Assembly (NCBI GenBank): GCA_900163555.1
Contig: FUHX01000077.1
Coordinates: 1 to 64,000 of the forward strand
Reading direction: 5' to 3'
Source: Actinomycetales bacterium JB111
Lineage (GTDB): Bacteria > Actinomycetota > Actinomycetes > Actinomycetales > Actinomycetaceae
DNA length: 64,000 nucleotides
Shown here: positions 29,569 through 38,025 of the stretch, one piece after another
How positions within the stretch are numbered: the stretch's first letter is position 1
Layout: each line of letters starts with the position of its first letter
Program-made: the position numbers and the translations under genes
Notes under the pieces: model-generated
What the model was told of the DNA's origin: nothing
What the model saw: only the letters and a program-made list of their open reading frames with translations
The model's database searches: none

Positions 29569-30234
29569 GTGCACGTCGTCATCATGGGCTGCGGCCGGGT
29601 CGGTGCGACCCTCGCCGAGCGCCTCGACTCCTCCGGACACTCCGTGGCGGTGATCGACCAGGACTCCGACGCCTTCCGCCGTCTCGACGACGACTTCGGC
29701 GGGCGGCAGGTCACCGGGCTCGGCTTCGACCGGGACGCGCTCGTCCAGGCGGGGATCGAGGACGCGTTCGCGTTCGCCGCCGTGTCCTCGGGGGACAACT
29801 CGAACATCATCGCCGCCCGCGTCGCGCGCGAGACGTTCTCGGTCGAGCGCGTGGTCGCCCGCATCTACGACCCGCGCCGCGCCGAGGTCTACCAGCGGCT
29901 CGGCATCCCCACCGTCGCGACCGTGCGGTGGACGGCCGAGCAGACGCTGTCCCGCATCATGCCCGGGCCCGCCGAGCCGGACCTCACCGACGCCTCCGGC
30001 GCCGTCTCGGTGGTGCGCGTCGAGCCGCACGTGGGATGGGTCGGCCGCTCGCTCACGTCGATCGAGCGCGCCACGGGCGGCCGCATCGCGTTCCTCACCC
30101 GCCTCGGGTCCGGCGTCCTCCCGACCCCGGCGATGCTGCTGCAGGAGGGCGACCAGCTGCACGTCGCGGCACTCGTCGACGACGTCGGCGCGATCCGGCG
30201 CCTCATGGCCGACGCACCCGGGGAGGCCTCGTGA
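29569..30234 (+). CDS. TrkA-family potassium uptake regulatory protein (RCK domains)
   Basis: The 221-residue cytosolic subunit has the Rossmann motif VIMGCGRVGATLAERL (4-19) with the acidic residue VIDQD after strand 2, forming an RCK_N domain. A TrkA_C domain follows (about 140-215, GRSLTSIERATGGRIAFLTR, LQEGDQLHVAAL). It binds NAD(H)/nucleotides and gates a partner K+ transporter. GTG 29569 fits a leaderless TAGCGT -10. Its stop overlaps the next trkA start by 4 bp (GTGA). Confidence 0.93.
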   Translation: MHVVIMGCGRVGATLAERLDSSGHSVAVIDQDSDAFRRLDDDFGGRQVTGLGFDRDALVQAGIEDAFAFAAVSSGDNSNIIAARVARETFSVERVVARIYDPRRAEVYQRLGIPTVATVRWTAEQTLSRIMPGPAEPDLTDASGAVSVVRVEPHVGWVGRSLTSIERATGGRIAFLTRLGSGVLPTPAMLLQEGDQLHVAALVDDVGAIRRLMADAPGEAS

Positions 30235-30914
30235 AGGTCCTCATCGCGGGCGCCGGGTCGGTCGGCCGCTCGATCGCCAAGGAGCTCCTCGGCCACGGCC
30301 ACGAGGTGACGCTCATCGACAACGTGCCGGCCTCGATGCGCGTGGCGTCGGTGGCCCGCGCGGACTGGCTGCTCGCCGACGCCGCCTCCCTCGAGGCGCT
30401 CGAGTCCGCCGGGGCCGGCGACTCGGACGTCATCGTGGCCGCGACCGGCGACGACAAGGTGAACCTCGTCGTGTCCCTGCTCGCGAAGTCCGAGTTCGGC
30501 GTCCCGCGGGTTGTCGCCCGGATCAACAACCCGAAGAACGAGTGGATGTTCACCGACTCCTGGGGCGTGGACGTGCCCGTGTCGACCCCGCGGATCATGA
30601 CGGCGCTCGTCGAGGAGGCGGTCTCGGTCGGCGACCTCGTCCAGCTGTTCCGCTTCCACACGAGCGGCGCGTCGATCCACGAGATCACGCTGCCCGAGGA
30701 CTCCCCCGTCGTCGGCTCTCCGGTGGGCGGGCTGTCGATCGGCCCGCACGCCGTCCTCGCCGCGATCATCCGGGAGGGGACGCCGACGGGTGCCGATCCC
30801 GACCTCACCCTCGAGGCCGGCGACCAGCTGCTCATCGTGCTCTCGGCCGAGGGCGAGCAGGACCTCTCGGTCGTCCAGGACGCGCTGGCGCCCCGTCCGT
30901 CGTCGACGGACTGA
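30231..30914 (+). CDS. TrkA-family potassium uptake regulatory protein (second copy)
   Basis: The 227-residue RCK protein starts VKVLIAGAGSVGRSIAKEL, with VTLIDN after strand 2, VIVAATGDDKVNLVVSLLAK, and a TrkA_C domain (EITLPEDSPVVGSPVGGLSI). The tandem pair of TrkA genes is the usual actinobacterial arrangement (CeoB/CeoC-type). Start is GTG 30231, overlapping the previous stop. No channel subunit (TrkH) is in the window; the divergent APC permease is the nearest candidate partner. Confidence 0.93.
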   Translation: MKVLIAGAGSVGRSIAKELLGHGHEVTLIDNVPASMRVASVARADWLLADAASLEALESAGAGDSDVIVAATGDDKVNLVVSLLAKSEFGVPRVVARINNPKNEWMFTDSWGVDVPVSTPRIMTALVEEAVSVGDLVQLFRFHTSGASIHEITLPEDSPVVGSPVGGLSIGPHAVLAAIIREGTPTGADPDLTLEAGDQLLIVLSAEGEQDLSVVQDALAPRPSSTD

Positions 30915-30958
30915 GGATCCGCCGGGCCGGGCGGGCAGAGGATCCGCCGGGCCGGGCG
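30913..30958. repeat. 21-bp direct repeat after second trkA
   Basis: GAGGATCCGCCGGGCCGGGCG occurs at 30913-30933 and again at 30938-30958, period 25. It begins at the trkA stop codon and fills the gap before the convergent DUF3159 gene. The role is unknown; it looks like a recent small tandem duplication. Confidence 0.8.
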
Positions 30959-30971
30959 TCCGGTGGCCGTC

Positions 30972-31784
30972 CTACGGCCGCTCGGCCGGCGTGGCCTCGT
31001 CCTGGGCCTCGGTCGTGGGCGGTTCCCGCACGAGGGCCCAGGTGAGGAAGGCGGCCAGGGCGAACAGCGGGAGCCCCATGACGAGCCGCGCGACGCCGAG
31101 CGCGGCGACCGCGTCGGCGAGGTAGAGGGGCACCTGGACCAGGAGCCGGAGCGCGAAGACGCCCGCCCACATCCACGAGGCGATGACGTACCGGCGTCGC
31201 ATCGCCGCCCGAGCGGGGTCGGTGCGCCACCCCATGTCCCGCCCGCGGAGCAGCTCCACGAGCACGCCGATGGGCGCCCAGCGCACGAGGATCGCGACGA
31301 CGATCGCCGCCACGTAGGCGGCGTTGACGTACAGGCCCCAGGCGTAGACGTCCCGGGCGTCCCCGGACCGCCACGCCCACACCGCGCCGATCCCGACGCC
31401 GAGCAGGCCCGAGACGGCCTGCGTGACCGGGGTGCGCTGGATCAGGCGGATCAGGCAGGTGACGACTGCGACGCCGAGGGAGGCGACCAGCGGGATCATC
31501 AGCTCGCGGGTGATGACGAACGCGGTCACGAACACGACGCCCGGCAGCACGGCCTCGACGACGCCGCGCACGCCCCCGAGCGACTCGGCCAGGGAGAAGT
31601 CGTCCGCGACGACCTGCCCCAGGCCCCCCCGCGCGCCGTCCGCCGCGGCGGGGCCCTCCGGTTCGTCGGTCGGTCCGCCCGTCGGTGCGGTCGCAGGTGC
31701 GGTCCCCGGTTCGCGGGTGGGATCGTCGGCGTGCGCGGCGGCCCCGTCGACGGACTCGTCGCCGCGATCGTTCGTGTCGGTCAC
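30972..31784 (-). CDS. DUF3159 family membrane protein
   Basis: The 270-residue protein has a disordered acidic/Pro-Thr N-terminus of about 60 residues and then five to six transmembrane helices (VVFVTAFVITRELMIPLVASL, AYVAAIVVAILVRWAPIGVL and others). The DUF3159 signature is the VRGVVEAVLPGVVFV and RYVIASWMWAGVFALRLLVQ regions. Function is unknown; the family is actinobacteria-specific and normally sits in this DUF3710-OB-DUF3159 operon. Start is GTG 31784, overlapping the OB-gene stop by 4 bp. Confidence 0.9.
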   Translation of the reverse strand: MTDTNDRGDESVDGAAAHADDPTREPGTAPATAPTGGPTDEPEGPAAADGARGGLGQVVADDFSLAESLGGVRGVVEAVLPGVVFVTAFVITRELMIPLVASLGVAVVTCLIRLIQRTPVTQAVSGLLGVGIGAVWAWRSGDARDVYAWGLYVNAAYVAAIVVAILVRWAPIGVLVELLRGRDMGWRTDPARAAMRRRYVIASWMWAGVFALRLLVQVPLYLADAVAALGVARLVMGLPLFALAAFLTWALVREPPTTEAQDEATPAERP

Positions 31785-32095
31785 GGCTCTTCTCCGTCGG
31801 TCGGGAGCAGTTCGTACTGGGGGTCGATGAGTGTCGGCGGCCGGCCCGGGAGCACCACGCCCTCCACGACCAGACCCCGTCCGGGCGTGATGCCGGCGAT
31901 GTCGGTGCGACCGCGGAACACGAGCGAGATCTCGCCGCTGCCGTCCCTGACCTGCACGCGGAACGTCGGGTCGCTTCCGGCGGCCGGGTAGGTCACGGCG
32001 CGCACCGTGCCCCCCAGGCGCACGCGCGTGCGAGGCGGGGCGTCCGCGATCGGGCGGGTCGTCGGCGACGAGACAGGCCCACGCTCGGCGGTCAC
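31781..32095 (-). CDS. OB-fold nucleic-acid-binding domain protein
   Basis: The 104-residue protein is almost entirely one OB fold: TRVRLGGTVRAVTYPAAG, FRVQVRDGSGEISLVFRGR, GRGLVVEGVV. Such small OB proteins are conserved between DUF3710 and DUF3159 genes in actinobacteria and are presumed to bind single-stranded nucleic acid, though no function is proven to my knowledge. GTG 32095 overlaps the DUF3710 stop by 4 bp, and its stop overlaps the DUF3159 start, so all three are translationally coupled. Confidence 0.88.
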   Translation of the reverse strand: MTAERGPVSSPTTRPIADAPPRTRVRLGGTVRAVTYPAAGSDPTFRVQVRDGSGEISLVFRGRTDIAGITPGRGLVVEGVVLPGRPPTLIDPQYELLPTDGEEP

Positions 32096-32805
32096 CGGGT
32101 CTCCGAGATCTCCGGTCCCCGCTCGAGGTCCTTGAGCGTGAGGGTGCCGCGCTGCTGCGCGCCGCCCGTCTCGACCTCGGCGGCCTTCTCCTCGCTGCCG
32201 GGTGCCGTCAGGGCGACGACCTCGCGCGGGGCGCGGGCCTCCGGACCGCGGCACACGACGACGTCCGCGAGGACGTCGTAGAGGGCGTCGGCGCGCTTCT
32301 CGTCCTGGGCGGCGAGCCCGGAGACCATGGCGCGCAGGAACCACCGCGGGCCGTCGATGCCGACGAAGCGGAGGGCGTTCATGCCGCTGGAGCCGTCGGG
32401 ACGGGTGACGGGCAGCCGGACGACGAGCTCGTCGCCCCACCGGCCGGTGACCTCCTCGACGATGCCCTTCTGCGAGCGGACCGACTCGGCCAGCTCCTGG
32501 CGGACGTCGTCCCAGAGCCCCGCCGAGCGCGGCGCGGCGAAGAGCTGGAGCTGCAGCGCCGAGCCCTCCAGGGCGACCGAGGTGCCGACGACCGTGCGCC
32601 GACGCTTCTCGAGCTCGAGGCGGATCTTCATGCCGGGCACCCGGGGGATGCGGAGCGCGCCGAGGTCGACGCGGCCGCCGAGCTCGGGGACGTCCGTCTC
32701 GTCGAACGGTCCGGTGCCGGGCTCGGCCGGCTCGACGGCGGTCTCCTGCTCGACCGCGTCGACCTCGTCGTTCGCCTTGCGTCGCCCGCGCGAAAACAGT
32801 CCCAT
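32092..32805 (-). CDS. DUF3710 family protein
   Basis: The 237-residue soluble protein starts MGLFSRGRRK, then has an acidic linker and the DUF3710 core (VDLGALRIPRVPGMKIRLEL, ALQLQLFAAPRSAGLWDDVR, GIDGPRWFLRAMVSG). Function is unknown. It is first in the three-gene coupled operon with OB-fold and DUF3159 genes. GGAGAGGAA precedes the ATG. In related genomes dUTPase (dut) lies just upstream of DUF3710; here there is none before the divergent DUF3093 gene. Confidence 0.9.
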   Translation of the reverse strand: MGLFSRGRRKANDEVDAVEQETAVEPAEPGTGPFDETDVPELGGRVDLGALRIPRVPGMKIRLELEKRRRTVVGTSVALEGSALQLQLFAAPRSAGLWDDVRQELAESVRSQKGIVEEVTGRWGDELVVRLPVTRPDGSSGMNALRFVGIDGPRWFLRAMVSGLAAQDEKRADALYDVLADVVVCRGPEARAPREVVALTAPGSEEKAAEVETGGAQQRGTLTLKDLERGPEISETR

Positions 32806-32964
32806 GCATTCCTCTCCGAGTCGTGGCCCGGGGCGGACGACCGTCCGTCGTGCCCGAGCCCCGCGCCGATGCTACCGCCGTCCGCCCCGAGGATCGGCGT
32901 CGGTGCCACCGTGGAGCGACGAACGGGACGGACGCCTCGGGCCGCGCGGTGGCAGGCTGGGGGC

Positions 32965-33489
32965 ATGTCCGACTCCGCAACGGCCGACCGGGTGCTCTTC
33001 CGCGAGAAGCTGGTCCCCGGTCCCGGCGCCCTGCTCATCACCGCCCTCGTCGGTCTGGCGCTCTTCCTGTGCCTGCTCCCCCTCGGGCTGTGGCTGTCCC
33101 TGACGGTCGGCGTGGTGGGAGCCGTGGGAGTGGCCGTCACCCTGTTCGTGACCGCGCCGCGGATCGAGGTCACGACCGACCCGCCCGGCGACCAGGGGGA
33201 CGCGGACGACCCGGGCCCGACCCTGCGCGCGGGCGCCGCCGTGATCGGCGTGCGGCACCTCGCCGAGCCGGTCGAGCTCGAGGAGGCCGGGATGCGCGCG
33301 ATCCTCGGCCCGAAGGCGGACGCGCGCAGCTACGTCCTGCACCGGTCATGGGTTCGGCGCGGGGTCGCGGTCGAGGTGTCCGACGACCGCGACCCCGCGC
33401 CGATGTGGGTCATCACGTCACGGCGCCCGCAGGACCTCGCGGACGCTGTGCGACGAGCTCAGTACGCGCACTCCGTGCAGACGGGCTGA
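32965..33489 (+). CDS. DUF3093 family membrane protein
   Basis: The 174-residue protein begins VLFREKLVPGPGALLITALV, then has two close transmembrane helices (LLITALVGLALFLCLLPLG and WLSLTVGVVGAVGVAVTLFV) and a cytoplasmic domain with SYVLHRSWVRRGVAVEVSD and PMWVITSRRPQDLADAV, the DUF3093 signature. Function is unknown. ATG 32965 has CAGGCT 6 nt upstream, a weaker leaderless-type -10. The last 31 bp overlap the 3' end of the convergent DUF4193 gene. Confidence 0.9.
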   Translation: MSDSATADRVLFREKLVPGPGALLITALVGLALFLCLLPLGLWLSLTVGVVGAVGVAVTLFVTAPRIEVTTDPPGDQGDADDPGPTLRAGAAVIGVRHLAEPVELEEAGMRAILGPKADARSYVLHRSWVRRGVAVEVSDDRDPAPMWVITSRRPQDLADAVRRAQYAHSVQTG

Positions 33490-33758
33490 CCGTTCTCCTC
33501 GTACGCGAGCTGGCTGCGGTGGTGGACGAGGAAGCAGCGTGAGCACGTGAACTCGTCGTCCTGCCGGGGCAGGACGCGCACGCTCAGCTCCTCGCCCGAG
33601 AGGTCGGCGCCGGGGAGCTCAAAGCCCTCGGCCGCCTCGGTCTCATCCTCCTCGACATCGCTCGAGGAGTTCTCGTTCCGACGAGCCTTCAGCTCCTCAA
33701 TCGACTGCTCGTTGAGTTCCTCGTCGGACTTCCGTGGTGCGTCGTAGTCGGTCGCCAT
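33459..33758 (-). CDS. DUF4193 family zinc-ribbon-like protein
   Basis: The 99-residue protein MATDYDAPRKSDEELNEQSI... has the near-invariant N-terminus of DUF4193, an acidic middle, and two C-x2-C pairs (CSRC and CTEC) at the C-terminus that would bind zinc. The family is small, highly conserved and restricted to actinobacteria; function is unknown (possibly transcription-related, unproven). ATG 33758 matches the family start; upstream ATGs in frame add unconserved residues. Convergent 31-bp overlap with DUF3093. Confidence 0.92.
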   Translation of the reverse strand: MATDYDAPRKSDEELNEQSIEELKARRNENSSSDVEEDETEAAEGFELPGADLSGEELSVRVLPRQDDEFTCSRCFLVHHRSQLAYEENGQPVCTECAY

Positions 33759-34112
33759 GCTGGGCGTCACGCTCCGGGTTCTACTCGTGGTTCTCAGGGA
33801 CGGAGGTGCCCCTGGATCGCAGTAACAACGCAACCTGCGAATTGTTCCCGATCCTGGTCAGGCGGATTGTGCATCATGACGGCGCTCGGGGCCACCGGTT
33901 TGGACACATGTCGCCCCGGATGTTGCCAACGGCACCCCTTTTCGCCCGGCGCCCGCCTCCCGCCCGTCGCTCGACACCCCGGGTGTGAGGCGTTCCACGC
34001 CCCCGACGGCGGTCCGACGCGGCAGGATCCGGGGCCACCTCCCCGACGTGACCGCCGTGCGCACGTATCCTGTGGACGCCCGAGACACGGGTGCTCGTCG
34101 AGGAGGATCCAC
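33759..34112. other. Intergenic region between divergent DUF4193 and sepH
   Basis: About 350 bp with no convincing gene. It holds the promoters of both neighbours: TATCCT at 34066-34071 is a good -10 for sepH (leader about 40 nt), and AT-richer sequence around 33820-33880 probably serves DUF4193. No hairpin or repeat stands out. Confidence 0.55.
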
Positions 34113-35423
34113 ATGGACGCGTTGCGAGTCACCGGATCGTCGGAATCCGGCGACCACCTGACCCTGACCGCGCCCGACGGCACGGAGTACCGGCTGCCGA
34201 TCGACGACGCGTTGCGGGCCGCCCTGCGCCAGGCGCGCGCGGCCGGCCGGCCGGAGGCCGAGACGGTGCAGCTGAGGCCGCGGGACATCCAGGCGCTGCT
34301 GCGCGCGGGTCGCACGGTCGACGAGATCGTCGAGGAGCACGACCTCGCCCGCGAGCGCGTGGCCCCGTTCGAGCCGCCCGTCCTCGCCGAACGGACCTTC
34401 ATCGCCGGCCAGGCCCGCGACCAGCGCGTCGGCCGCGAGCCGGACTCCCCCACGCTCGGCGACCTCGTCGTCGACCGCCTGGCAGCCCGCGGCGTCGAGG
34501 TCGACGACCTGACCTGGGACGCGCACCGCGCGCCGGGCGAGCCGTGGCTCGTCGGCGTCAGCTTCACCGCCGCGGGGCGCGAGCGCACCGCCCTGTGGAG
34601 CGTGAACCTCCAGTCCCGCACGCTCACCGCCGCAGACGACGAGGCGCGCTGGCTCTCCGAGACCGACGTCTCGTCCCGCGGCCGTCGCCGCGGCGCGATC
34701 GACGGGCCGCTCGGCTCGAGCCGGTCCCGCGGCTCGGAGCCCCCGTGGGCACGCGGGCAGGCCGCGTCCGAGGCCGGCGGGGCCGCCGACGCCCCGGACA
34801 CGGGCGACGCCCCCGAGGCCACCACCGACCCCGGTGCCCTGCCGAACGGCTCCTCGTCCACGGCGGACTCCCCCGAGGTCGACATGACCGAGGCGCTGCT
34901 GGAGGACCTGGCCGCGAACCGGGGCACCCGTCAGGAGATCGACGACCTCCAGGACGAGCTCGACCTCGACTCGCTCGCCGACGAGCCGCCCGCCGCGCAT
35001 CCGCCGGCCTCCCGGCCCGACCAGGCCCGCGACGCGCAGGTCCTCTCCCTCGACGCGCACCGCCGCAACCGTCCGTCCGACGCGCCCGCCGACGGACCGG
35101 ACCCGGACGAGGTCGCGCTCGACCCGCGCGGCACCCACCCGTCCGGACGCGGCCGGGGCGCCGCGCCGGACATCGAGGCCACCGAGGAGGCGACCGAGGG
35201 CAACACCCCGACGACTCCGGTCGACGCCCCGACGGACGAACCGCAGAGCGACGACTCCCCCACACCGGAGGACGACCGCGCGGGCGACGACGCCCCGTCC
35301 GAGCCCGCCCCCGAGGAGACTCCCGCACCGCGGAAGGCGAAGCCGGCCCCGAAGAAGGACAAGCGCCGGTCGGTCCCCTCGTGGGACGAGATCGTCTTCG
35401 GGTCCCGCTCGGACACCGAGTAG
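34113..35423 (+). CDS. sepH: Septation protein SepH
   Basis: The 436-residue protein starts MDALRVTGSSESGDHLTLTA, the SepH (DUF3071) N-terminus. A helix-turn-helix lies in RDIQALLRAGRTVDEIVEEH (about 58-77) and the rest of the conserved domain runs to about residue 185 (ARWLSETDV). The remaining 250 residues are Pro/Ala/Asp/Glu-rich and probably disordered, ending in a conserved short basic C-terminus (RRSVPSWDEIVFGSRSD). In Streptomyces SepH binds FtsZ and promotes ring assembly. AGGAGG sits 6 nt before ATG 34113. Confidence 0.93.
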   Translation: MDALRVTGSSESGDHLTLTAPDGTEYRLPIDDALRAALRQARAAGRPEAETVQLRPRDIQALLRAGRTVDEIVEEHDLARERVAPFEPPVLAERTFIAGQARDQRVGREPDSPTLGDLVVDRLAARGVEVDDLTWDAHRAPGEPWLVGVSFTAAGRERTALWSVNLQSRTLTAADDEARWLSETDVSSRGRRRGAIDGPLGSSRSRGSEPPWARGQAASEAGGAADAPDTGDAPEATTDPGALPNGSSSTADSPEVDMTEALLEDLAANRGTRQEIDDLQDELDLDSLADEPPAAHPPASRPDQARDAQVLSLDAHRRNRPSDAPADGPDPDEVALDPRGTHPSGRGRGAAPDIEATEEATEGNTPTTPVDAPTDEPQSDDSPTPEDDRAGDDAPSEPAPEETPAPRKAKPAPKKDKRRSVPSWDEIVFGSRSDTE

Positions 35424-35448
35424 TCCCCGCGCGAAGGAGCCGGCCGGG

Positions 35449-36156
35449 CTAGGCCGACGGCGGCGTGCCGCCGCCGAGGTCCAGCGTCATCGGGCTCATC
35501 TCGCCCGCCTGCGCCGTCACGGCCGTCCAGCCGCGCATGTGGTGCCGGCGGCACAGGACCTCGTACGACACCTCGCCGGCCGGGGCGGCGACGGCCGCCG
35601 CGCGGTCCGTCCCGTCGTCGACGCCGGGGGCCGTGTCCCCGACGACTACCTGCTCCCCCTCGGTGACCATCCGGCCGTCGACGGTGCGGGCGTTGTGGGT
35701 GGCACGGGCGCCGCACCAGCACAGCGCCTCGACCTGGAGCCGCTCCACGCGGTCCGCCAGCTCGACGAGCCGGGCCGCCCCCGGGAAGAGCCGGGTGCGG
35801 AAGTCCGTGGTGATGCCGAACGCGAAGACGTCGATGTCCATCTCGTCGACGAGCCGCGCGAGCTGCGTGACCTGCTCGGGCGAGTAGAACTGGGCCTCGT
35901 CGCACACCAGGTAGTCGACGCGGCGACCGGCCGTGCGGCGCCGGACGACCTCGTCCCAGAAGTCCGTCGTGTCCTCGACCTCGACCGCGTCGGCGCGCAG
36001 GCCGAGCCGGGAGGACAGCACGCCGAGCCCGGCGCGGTCGGACCGGGTGAACCGCAGCCCGTCGCGGCCTCTGGCCGCGTGGTTGTGGTCCATCTGCAGC
36101 GCGAGGGTGGACTTCCCCGAGTCCATGGTCCCGGAGAAGAAGACGAGCTGGGCCAT
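35449..36156 (-). CDS. tdk: Thymidine kinase
   Basis: The 235-residue type II thymidine kinase has P-loop SGTMDSGKST (8-17), Walker-B-like YLVCDEAQFYSPEQ with the catalytic Glu region, the thymidine lasso, and zinc-binding Cys residues in CWCGA and the C-terminal CRRHH. It phosphorylates thymidine to dTMP in salvage. It starts 2 bp after the alkaline-phosphatase stop, so the two are co-transcribed. Salvage may matter since dut is absent from its usual nearby place. Confidence 0.94.
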   Translation of the reverse strand: MAQLVFFSGTMDSGKSTLALQMDHNHAARGRDGLRFTRSDRAGLGVLSSRLGLRADAVEVEDTTDFWDEVVRRRTAGRRVDYLVCDEAQFYSPEQVTQLARLVDEMDIDVFAFGITTDFRTRLFPGAARLVELADRVERLQVEALCWCGARATHNARTVDGRMVTEGEQVVVGDTAPGVDDGTDRAAAVAAPAGEVSYEVLCRRHHMRGWTAVTAQAGEMSPMTLDLGGGTPPSA

Positions 36157-36158
36157 CC

Positions 36159-37319
36159 TCACGCCGCCACGAGCAGCGGGACCTGGATCTCCGCCGGGGT
36201 CGACGATCCGTGCACGCCGACGAGCTGCGCGGAGCCGATCGACTCCGAGCCCTCGTCGATGACGACGGTCCGCCCGCCGAGGAACGCGACCACGTCCCCG
36301 ATCGCGCCCAGGCGGTCCTCCGGGACCCGCGGCCCGAGCGCGCCGGACGCGACCAGCTCGTCGCGCGTGACGACGGCCGCCTCGTCGCCGAGCACCCCGG
36401 ACCAGCGGGCCACGACGTCGGCGGGGGCCACGCCGTCGTCGAGGAACAGGTGGCAGGCGCGCGGCTCGCCCGCGACGGCGGCGAGGCCGTCCGTGAGGGC
36501 GGGCTCGCTCGCGAGGTGGATGCGGCGGTCGACGTCGACCATGCCGTGGTCCGCGGTGACGACGACGGTCGTGCCCCGGGGGACGGAGCGGACCAGGCGG
36601 CGGATCTCGGCGTCGACGGCCATGAGCTCCTCGCCCCACTCCCAGGAGCCCCACCCGTGCACGTGGCCGACGTGGTCGACCTCCCCCCAGTACAGGTACA
36701 CGGCGGAGGCCCCGCCCCGGAGGGCGCCGACAGCGACGTCCACGCGGTCGGACATCGACTCGCCGGTCACGCCGGTGCCGCCGCGCAGGGCGGAGGTCGT
36801 CAGGCCGGAGCCGACGAAGCGGGCCGGGCCGATGGTCACGGTGCTGCGGCGGTCCCCGGTCACGGCCGTCGCCTTCTCGAAGAGGGTCGGCTCGCGCTGC
36901 CAGGAGCGGGGGTCGACCGGCGCGTCCGCCCACGTGATGAGGTTGATGATCCGCTCGGTCCGAGGGTGCCGGATCGTGTAACCGAGCATGCCCGTGGCAC
37001 CCGGCAGCTCGCCGGTGCCGAGGGTCGTGAGGGCGGCCGCCGTCGTCGAGGGAAGGCACGTACTGAGGGTCCGGGAGTCGGGCAGGAGCGACCGGAGGAA
37101 GGGCGAGTGCCCGCCGCGCTCGGTGAGCTGCGCGAGCCCCAGCCCGTCGACCAGCACCACGCAGACCTTGCGAGCGTCGGGCAGGCCGAGCGCCGCCGCG
37201 TCCAGGCTCGAGTCCCGGCCGCAGGAGTCGGTGGGGATGCCGACGCTGTGCAGGGCGGCGGGCAGGACGGCGCGCAGGTGGTGGCCGAGGTCGGGCGCGT
37301 GCGGGACGGTCGCGTGCAT
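36159..37319 (-). CDS. Alkaline phosphatase superfamily (nucleotide pyrophosphatase/phosphodiesterase-like) protein
   Basis: The 386-residue enzyme has the metal-binding Asp in [14 protein letters not shown], a nucleophile Thr/Ser in [15 protein letters not shown] (about 88-102), and [13 protein letters not shown] with Asp-His ligands near 255-267. It has no signal peptide, so acts in the cytoplasm. This family, often beside tdk in Micrococcales, hydrolyses phosphodiester or phosphonate bonds; the substrate is unknown. ATG 37319 is preceded by a GAGGGCGGA sequence. It lies 12 bp after the DUF5998 stop. Confidence 0.88.
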
Positions 37320-37331
37320 GTCCGTCCGCCC

Positions 37332-37886
37332 TCAGCGGGTGGCCGTCGCGCCGGACAGCTCGCGGGCGAACTGGAGCGCCCTGCGAAGGGCCTGTTCGCC
37401 GTCCGCCTGCTCGGCCACCCGGATGACGACGTCCTCGGAGGTCATCGTCCCGGCCATTCCGTGATCGGCCTCGCACTCCGGGTCCCCGCACGTCTGGTGA
37501 TCGATGTCGATGCGCTGGACTGCCCCCCAGCCGACGGACAGCGTGAGCTCGGTGGTGCGGCCGCCGTTCGCCGGGTCGGAAACCCCGTGCGTAAGGGCGA
37601 CCGTGCGGATCTCGCTGAGGGCCACCGTCTCGGAGGTGGCGAGTGCGCCGGCCCCTCCGGACTGCTCCGTCTCGTCGTCGACGTGCACGACGATGAAGCG
37701 GGTCGGCGTGACCGCGAGGACCGTCAGGTGGCGGTGCAGCTCCATGCCGAACGTCGTCTCGGGGTGCACGAGGTGGGCGACGACGGCCTCACCGGCGACG
37801 GCGATGTCGAGGATGTCGGCGACGAGCTGGGGGTAGAAGCCCGCGTCGTCGAGGTCCTGGCGGAGGGAGGCGCTGGTCCGTGGCAC
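37332..37886 (-). CDS. DUF5998 family protein
   Basis: The 184-residue protein matches actinobacterial DUF5998: LRQDLDDAGFYPQLVADIL, then VAHLVHPETTFGMELHRHLTV, and a two-Cys loop (CGDPECEADHG) that could bind metal. Function is unknown. Start is GTG 37886; CAGGAT lies 6 nt upstream, a possible leaderless -10 with one mismatch to TANNNT. First gene of a likely DUF5998-phosphatase-tdk operon. Confidence 0.85.
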   Translation of the reverse strand: MPRTSASLRQDLDDAGFYPQLVADILDIAVAGEAVVAHLVHPETTFGMELHRHLTVLAVTPTRFIVVHVDDETEQSGGAGALATSETVALSEIRTVALTHGVSDPANGGRTTELTLSVGWGAVQRIDIDHQTCGDPECEADHGMAGTMTSEDVVIRVAEQADGEQALRRALQFARELSGATATR

Positions 37887-38025
37887 CGTCCCATCCTGCC
37901 ACCTGCGCCGCCGATGGGTCCCGGTCGCCCCCAGGCGGGTCGCCGGGGCGAGGCGCACACCGTGCCGTCCACGCGCCCCGTCCACGCGGCCGGCGCGCGC
38001 TCGGACCGCGGGTCAGTCCGGGCGG

